From an uncultured Clostridia bacterium (GTDB taxonomy: Bacteria; Bacillota; Clostridia; Christensenellales; UBA1242), in contig CAKVMJ010000038.1 in NCBI GenBank assembly GCA_934772445.1, forward strand, positions 1-6,990: a stretch of 6,990 bases of DNA. The letters run 5' to 3'. Shown piece by piece: positions 5,363 to 6,990 of this stretch (the first letter of the stretch is position 1; every line of letters begins with the position of its first letter). The notes beneath the pieces were generated by a model that was not told the origin of the DNA, did no database searches, and saw nothing but the letters and a program-made list of their open reading frames with translations. Both the position numbers and the translations under genes were made by a program.

Positions 5363-6520
5363 TTAATTTATCTCCTTTGAGTCGTTGTTTGGTTCAAACT
5401 CATTAAAATCTTTATCATTTGCATTTATTTTATCTATATATTTAAACATATATGTGTCAAAAGTTTTTAGTCGTGAATCAACCATTGCACTAGCAACTGT
5501 TAAAATTTCATCAGGAATATCGTTTCCTTCTTTTAAAGCCAAAGTGTTAGCAGTATCAATATTAATTGTATCTTTATGAGAAACTATAAATGTTGATAAC
5601 CTAGGGTTGTGGGCAATCTTAGAGCAAAGTTCGTTTAAGAATGTATCCTCCCAGTTCGGATCTGATGTTGCTAATATCATTTTAGGAAAATCTGGGTCAT
5701 CATCACTATGATGAACAACTTCAGATATTGATGATGTAATACCAAATTTTGGAATAGATTTATCGCTAAGCATTTTGCAAATACTCTCATATTTTGTTGT
5801 GTTGTTTGTTCGTTGTGCTGCTTTAAGCTCATTTGCGTAAGTTTGTATGGCTGCTCTTTTTCTATTTAACATAAATGAACAACCGCTATCGTAACAATCC
5901 GCTACTCTTATAGCTTCATAATTTCCGTTTGGTATAGTGTGATTATTGTAAACAAATGAGATATTATCCCAATGTCTATCTGTATGACCGCAAATGTAAT
6001 CAAAAAATGCAATTTTTATTAAATCATCTTCTATATATTGAAGCATTGTTGAATTAGGAAGGTTCATACATTGCTTAATACATTGAATATATGAATCAAC
6101 AGTGTTGTAGGGAAGGTCTGGAGAAGTCTCATTTTTTAAAGAATGTTGAAATCTTTGTAGGTCGTAACCAGAAATATCTAATTCTTTATCACTATGTTTA
6201 TATGATGGACAAGCCACACCGTGAATTACTTCACCGTTTTTGTCTGTATATTCTGCAAGTTGATATTCAGTACAACGAACACCATTAGCTCTAAGCAGTG
6301 AAGAATATAAAACTTCGCCATAGTCCTCACAACTGAGTCCGTTTCTATTAAATTTCAATAACATATTATTGTTGCGATAGTTATATGATGAATTATTATA
6401 TGGAGATTTTTCTCCAATAATCCAAAATTTTGGTCTGGCACCAATAAATTCTTCATTTGTTCTATAAACTCTCGAATCAATTGTAACAGTTTTGTTTGAA
6501 CTTTGTTGAATATATAACAT
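5363..6520 (-). CDS. HipA/HipT-like serine/threonine kinase (probable toxin of a TA or defence module)
   Basis: This 385-residue protein lacks the HipA N-terminal subdomain and starts at the kinase fold. Visible elements are GARPKFWI (27-34), the ATP-side strand LLKF with Lys56, helix residues CEDYGEVLYSSLLRANGV (64-81), the catalytic loop ICGHTDRHWDN (176-186; Asp181, Asn186, the HipA 'GNxDRHxKN' equivalent) and the metal-binding ADCYDSGCSF (207-216; Asp211). Between RPK and LLKF lies a Ser/Asn-rich stretch (37-52, with SPYNNSSY), a possible autophosphorylation loop as in HipA and HipT. HipA-type kinases phosphorylate translation factors such as tRNA synthetases and arrest growth. The ATG at 6520 follows AAAAGG at a 10-nt gap; an in-frame GTG at 6562 has no site. 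No HTH gene lies upstream within the window. The family is solid; the substrate is unknown. Confidence 0.85.
   Translation of the reverse strand: MLYIQQSSNKTVTIDSRVYRTNEEFIGARPKFWIIGEKSPYNNSSYNYRNNNMLLKFNRNGLSCEDYGEVLYSSLLRANGVRCTEYQLAEYTDKNGEVIHGVACPSYKHSDKELDISGYDLQRFQHSLKNETSPDLPYNTVDSYIQCIKQCMNLPNSTMLQYIEDDLIKIAFFDYICGHTDRHWDNISFVYNNHTIPNGNYEAIRVADCYDSGCSFMLNRKRAAIQTYANELKAAQRTNNTTKYESICKMLSDKSIPKFGITSSISEVVHHSDDDPDFPKMILATSDPNWEDTFLNELCSKIAHNPRLSTFIVSHKDTINIDTANTLALKEGNDIPDEILTVASAMVDSRLKTFDTYMFKYIDKINANDKDFNEFEPNNDSKEIN
5371..5376 (-). promoter_or_regulatory. Ribosome binding site of the HipS-like gene
   Basis: AGGAGA on the minus strand lies inside the last codons of the kinase gene, 9 nt before the ATG at 5361. 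It is the best site in this operon and clearly better than the AAAAGG in front of the kinase, so the small protein may be made in excess of the kinase, as expected for an inhibitor. Confidence 0.75.
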
Positions 6521-6858
6521 AAAAATTTTTCCTTTTTTCCATTTTTCAAAAATAATTTGCACTAATTAATATGTAATAATTCTAATATATCATATATTTA
6601 ATAAATAATAAATAGGTAAATGAAAGATTTTTTGAAAATTTTAAATAAAAATAATTGCAATTTTAAAAGTAAAATTTGGTTAAATTTATAATAATTACAA
6701 TAAATTTTAAGAAAATTAAAGAATTTTTAAAGTTTTTTCAAAAAAAATTAAAAGATTTTAAACTAAAATTTGAGTTGAAATTTGCCAAAAAAATGCTAAA
6801 TTGCAAGGTTTTTTAAAGTTTTGTTTGAAACACGCGGGTCTGTGTTCGAATAAACTTG
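6521..6858. other. Extremely A/T-rich intergenic region without recognisable genes
   Basis: No open frame with a plausible start and ribosome binding site is visible on either strand. The sequence is dominated by runs such as AAAATTTT and by the motif TTTTTAAAGTTTT, which occurs at 6724-6736 and 6810-6822. It must contain the minus-strand promoter of the kinase operon, but I find no convincing -35/-10 pair there. One island of higher G+C, at 6829-6846, stands out and is listed separately. Confidence 0.7.
6829..6846. promoter_or_regulatory. Short G+C-rich dyad, possible protein-binding site
   Basis: AACAC (6829-6833) and GTGTT (6842-6846) flank GCGGGTCT. Flanking TT and AA bases extend the symmetry with two mismatches. 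It is the only G+C-rich patch in about 350 bases of A/T-rich DNA and lies 54 bases upstream of the -35 box at 6900. It has no T-tract typical of a terminator. An operator or activator site is possible but unproven. Confidence 0.35.
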
Positions 6859-6896
6859 AAAAAAAGTTGAAAAAAATTAAAAAAAGTTAAAAAAAA
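6859..6896 (+). promoter_or_regulatory. Four phased A-tracts (UP-element-like, curved DNA)
   Basis: Runs of 7, 7, 7 and 8 adenines begin at 6859, 6870, 6879 and 6889, that is every 9-11 bases, close to one helical turn. They end three bases before the -35 hexamer. Phased A-tracts bend DNA and, directly upstream of -35, act as UP elements for the RNA polymerase alpha C-terminal domain, as is typical of rRNA promoters. Confidence 0.8.
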
Positions 6897-6899
6897 GTG

Positions 6900-6928
6900 T
6901 TGACACGGCTAACTTTAAGTGGTAAACT
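6900..6928 (+). promoter_or_regulatory. Very strong promoter, probably of an rRNA or other stable RNA operon
   Basis: A consensus TTGACA (6900-6905), a 17-base spacer and TAAACT (6923-6928) directly follow the phased A-tracts. Transcription should start around 6934-6936. No ribosome binding site or start codon appears in the remaining 55 bases, and the downstream region folds, which fits an rRNA leader better than an mRNA. The downstream gene is outside the window. Confidence 0.78.
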
Positions 6929-6934
6929 AGCATC

Positions 6935-6960
6935 GCAATCGTTCGAGAGAAAGAGATTGC
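6935..6960 (+). other. Leader hairpin downstream of the strong promoter
   Basis: GCAATC (6935-6940) pairs with GATTGC (6955-6960), and inside it TTC (6942-6944) pairs with GAA (6949-6951) around a GAGA loop. The stem would sit at the very 5' end of the transcript. There is no T-run after it, so it is not a terminator; it may be part of a pre-rRNA leader (processing or antitermination). Confidence 0.55.
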
Positions 6961-6990
6961 AAAACAGAACCATAACAATTGAATAAAAGA

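Noticed and set aside
5385..6549. Small open frames within the kinase gene (5385-5579 +, 6091-6288 +, 6355-6549 -)
   Set aside because: They are short, lack ribosome binding sites and lie fully inside, or in another frame of, a gene with clear kinase motifs.
6521..6562. GTG at 6562 (minus strand) as kinase start
   Set aside because: There is no ribosome binding site upstream, and the extra residues are encoded by the A-rich segment that holds the AAAAGG site for the ATG at 6520.
6825..6853. Second upstream promoter (TTGAAA-17-GAATAA)
   Set aside because: The -10 match is poor and it overlaps the G+C-rich dyad; the downstream TTGACA-17-TAAACT is far stronger.
6838..6860. tRNA T-arm-like TTCGAAT at 6845-6851
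   Set aside because: The flanking bases (CTGTG / AAACT) cannot form the T stem and no acceptor or anticodon arm is present upstream.

Overview
The window looks like chromosomal DNA from a low-GC, Gram-positive-type bacterium. The likely source is an uncultured gut Clostridia-type lineage. Support for this is the strong A/T bias, AGGAG-type ribosome binding sites, near-consensus TTGACT-17-TATAAT promoters, a BspA-type leucine-rich-repeat (LRR) surface protein, a YpsA-like SLOG protein and a DivIVA-like protein. The taxon is an inference; no rRNA sequence is visible.

Layout. (1) 1-2155, + strand: the 3' part of a large BspA-like LRR gene, open from the first bases of the window. It contains the end of one LRR module and one complete second module, each closed by the same cap domain. 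A strong hairpin terminator follows directly. (2) 2190-2725, +: a SLOG (DUF1273/YpsA-like) gene with a consensus promoter placed so close to the start codon that the mRNA is predicted to be leaderless. (3) 2770-5002, +: a three-gene operon with its own consensus promoter: lgt (prolipoprotein diacylglyceryl transferase with a variant Cys-rich signature), a small polytopic membrane protein of unknown function, and a DivIVA-like coiled-coil protein. The genes overlap by 26 and 1 nt, so they are probably translationally coupled. (4) 5002-5034: a perfect 13-bp hairpin shared by two convergent transcription units. (5) 5032-6520, - strand: a HipA/HipT-type kinase gene followed 1 nt later by a small gene for the missing HipA N-terminal subdomain (HipS-like). 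This is a split, order-reversed HipA module with no helix-turn-helix partner in view. (6) 6521-6990: a long, extremely A/T-rich non-coding stretch ending in four helically phased A-tracts and a very strong + strand promoter (TTGACA-17-TAAACT), then a leader hairpin. This looks like the start of a stable RNA (probably rRNA) operon that continues beyond the window.

How the parts may work together. The SLOG gene, lgt, the membrane protein and the DivIVA-like gene point to envelope and division functions; ypsA sits next to the DivIVA-family gene gpsB in Bacillus-type Firmicutes, and a looser form of that neighbourhood may be seen here. The LRR protein is probably a secreted or surface adhesin-like protein. 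The kinase pair is probably a toxin-antitoxin or phage-defence module. The most unusual parts are the reversed HipT/HipS pair, the leaderless SLOG gene and the modular duplication in the LRR protein.
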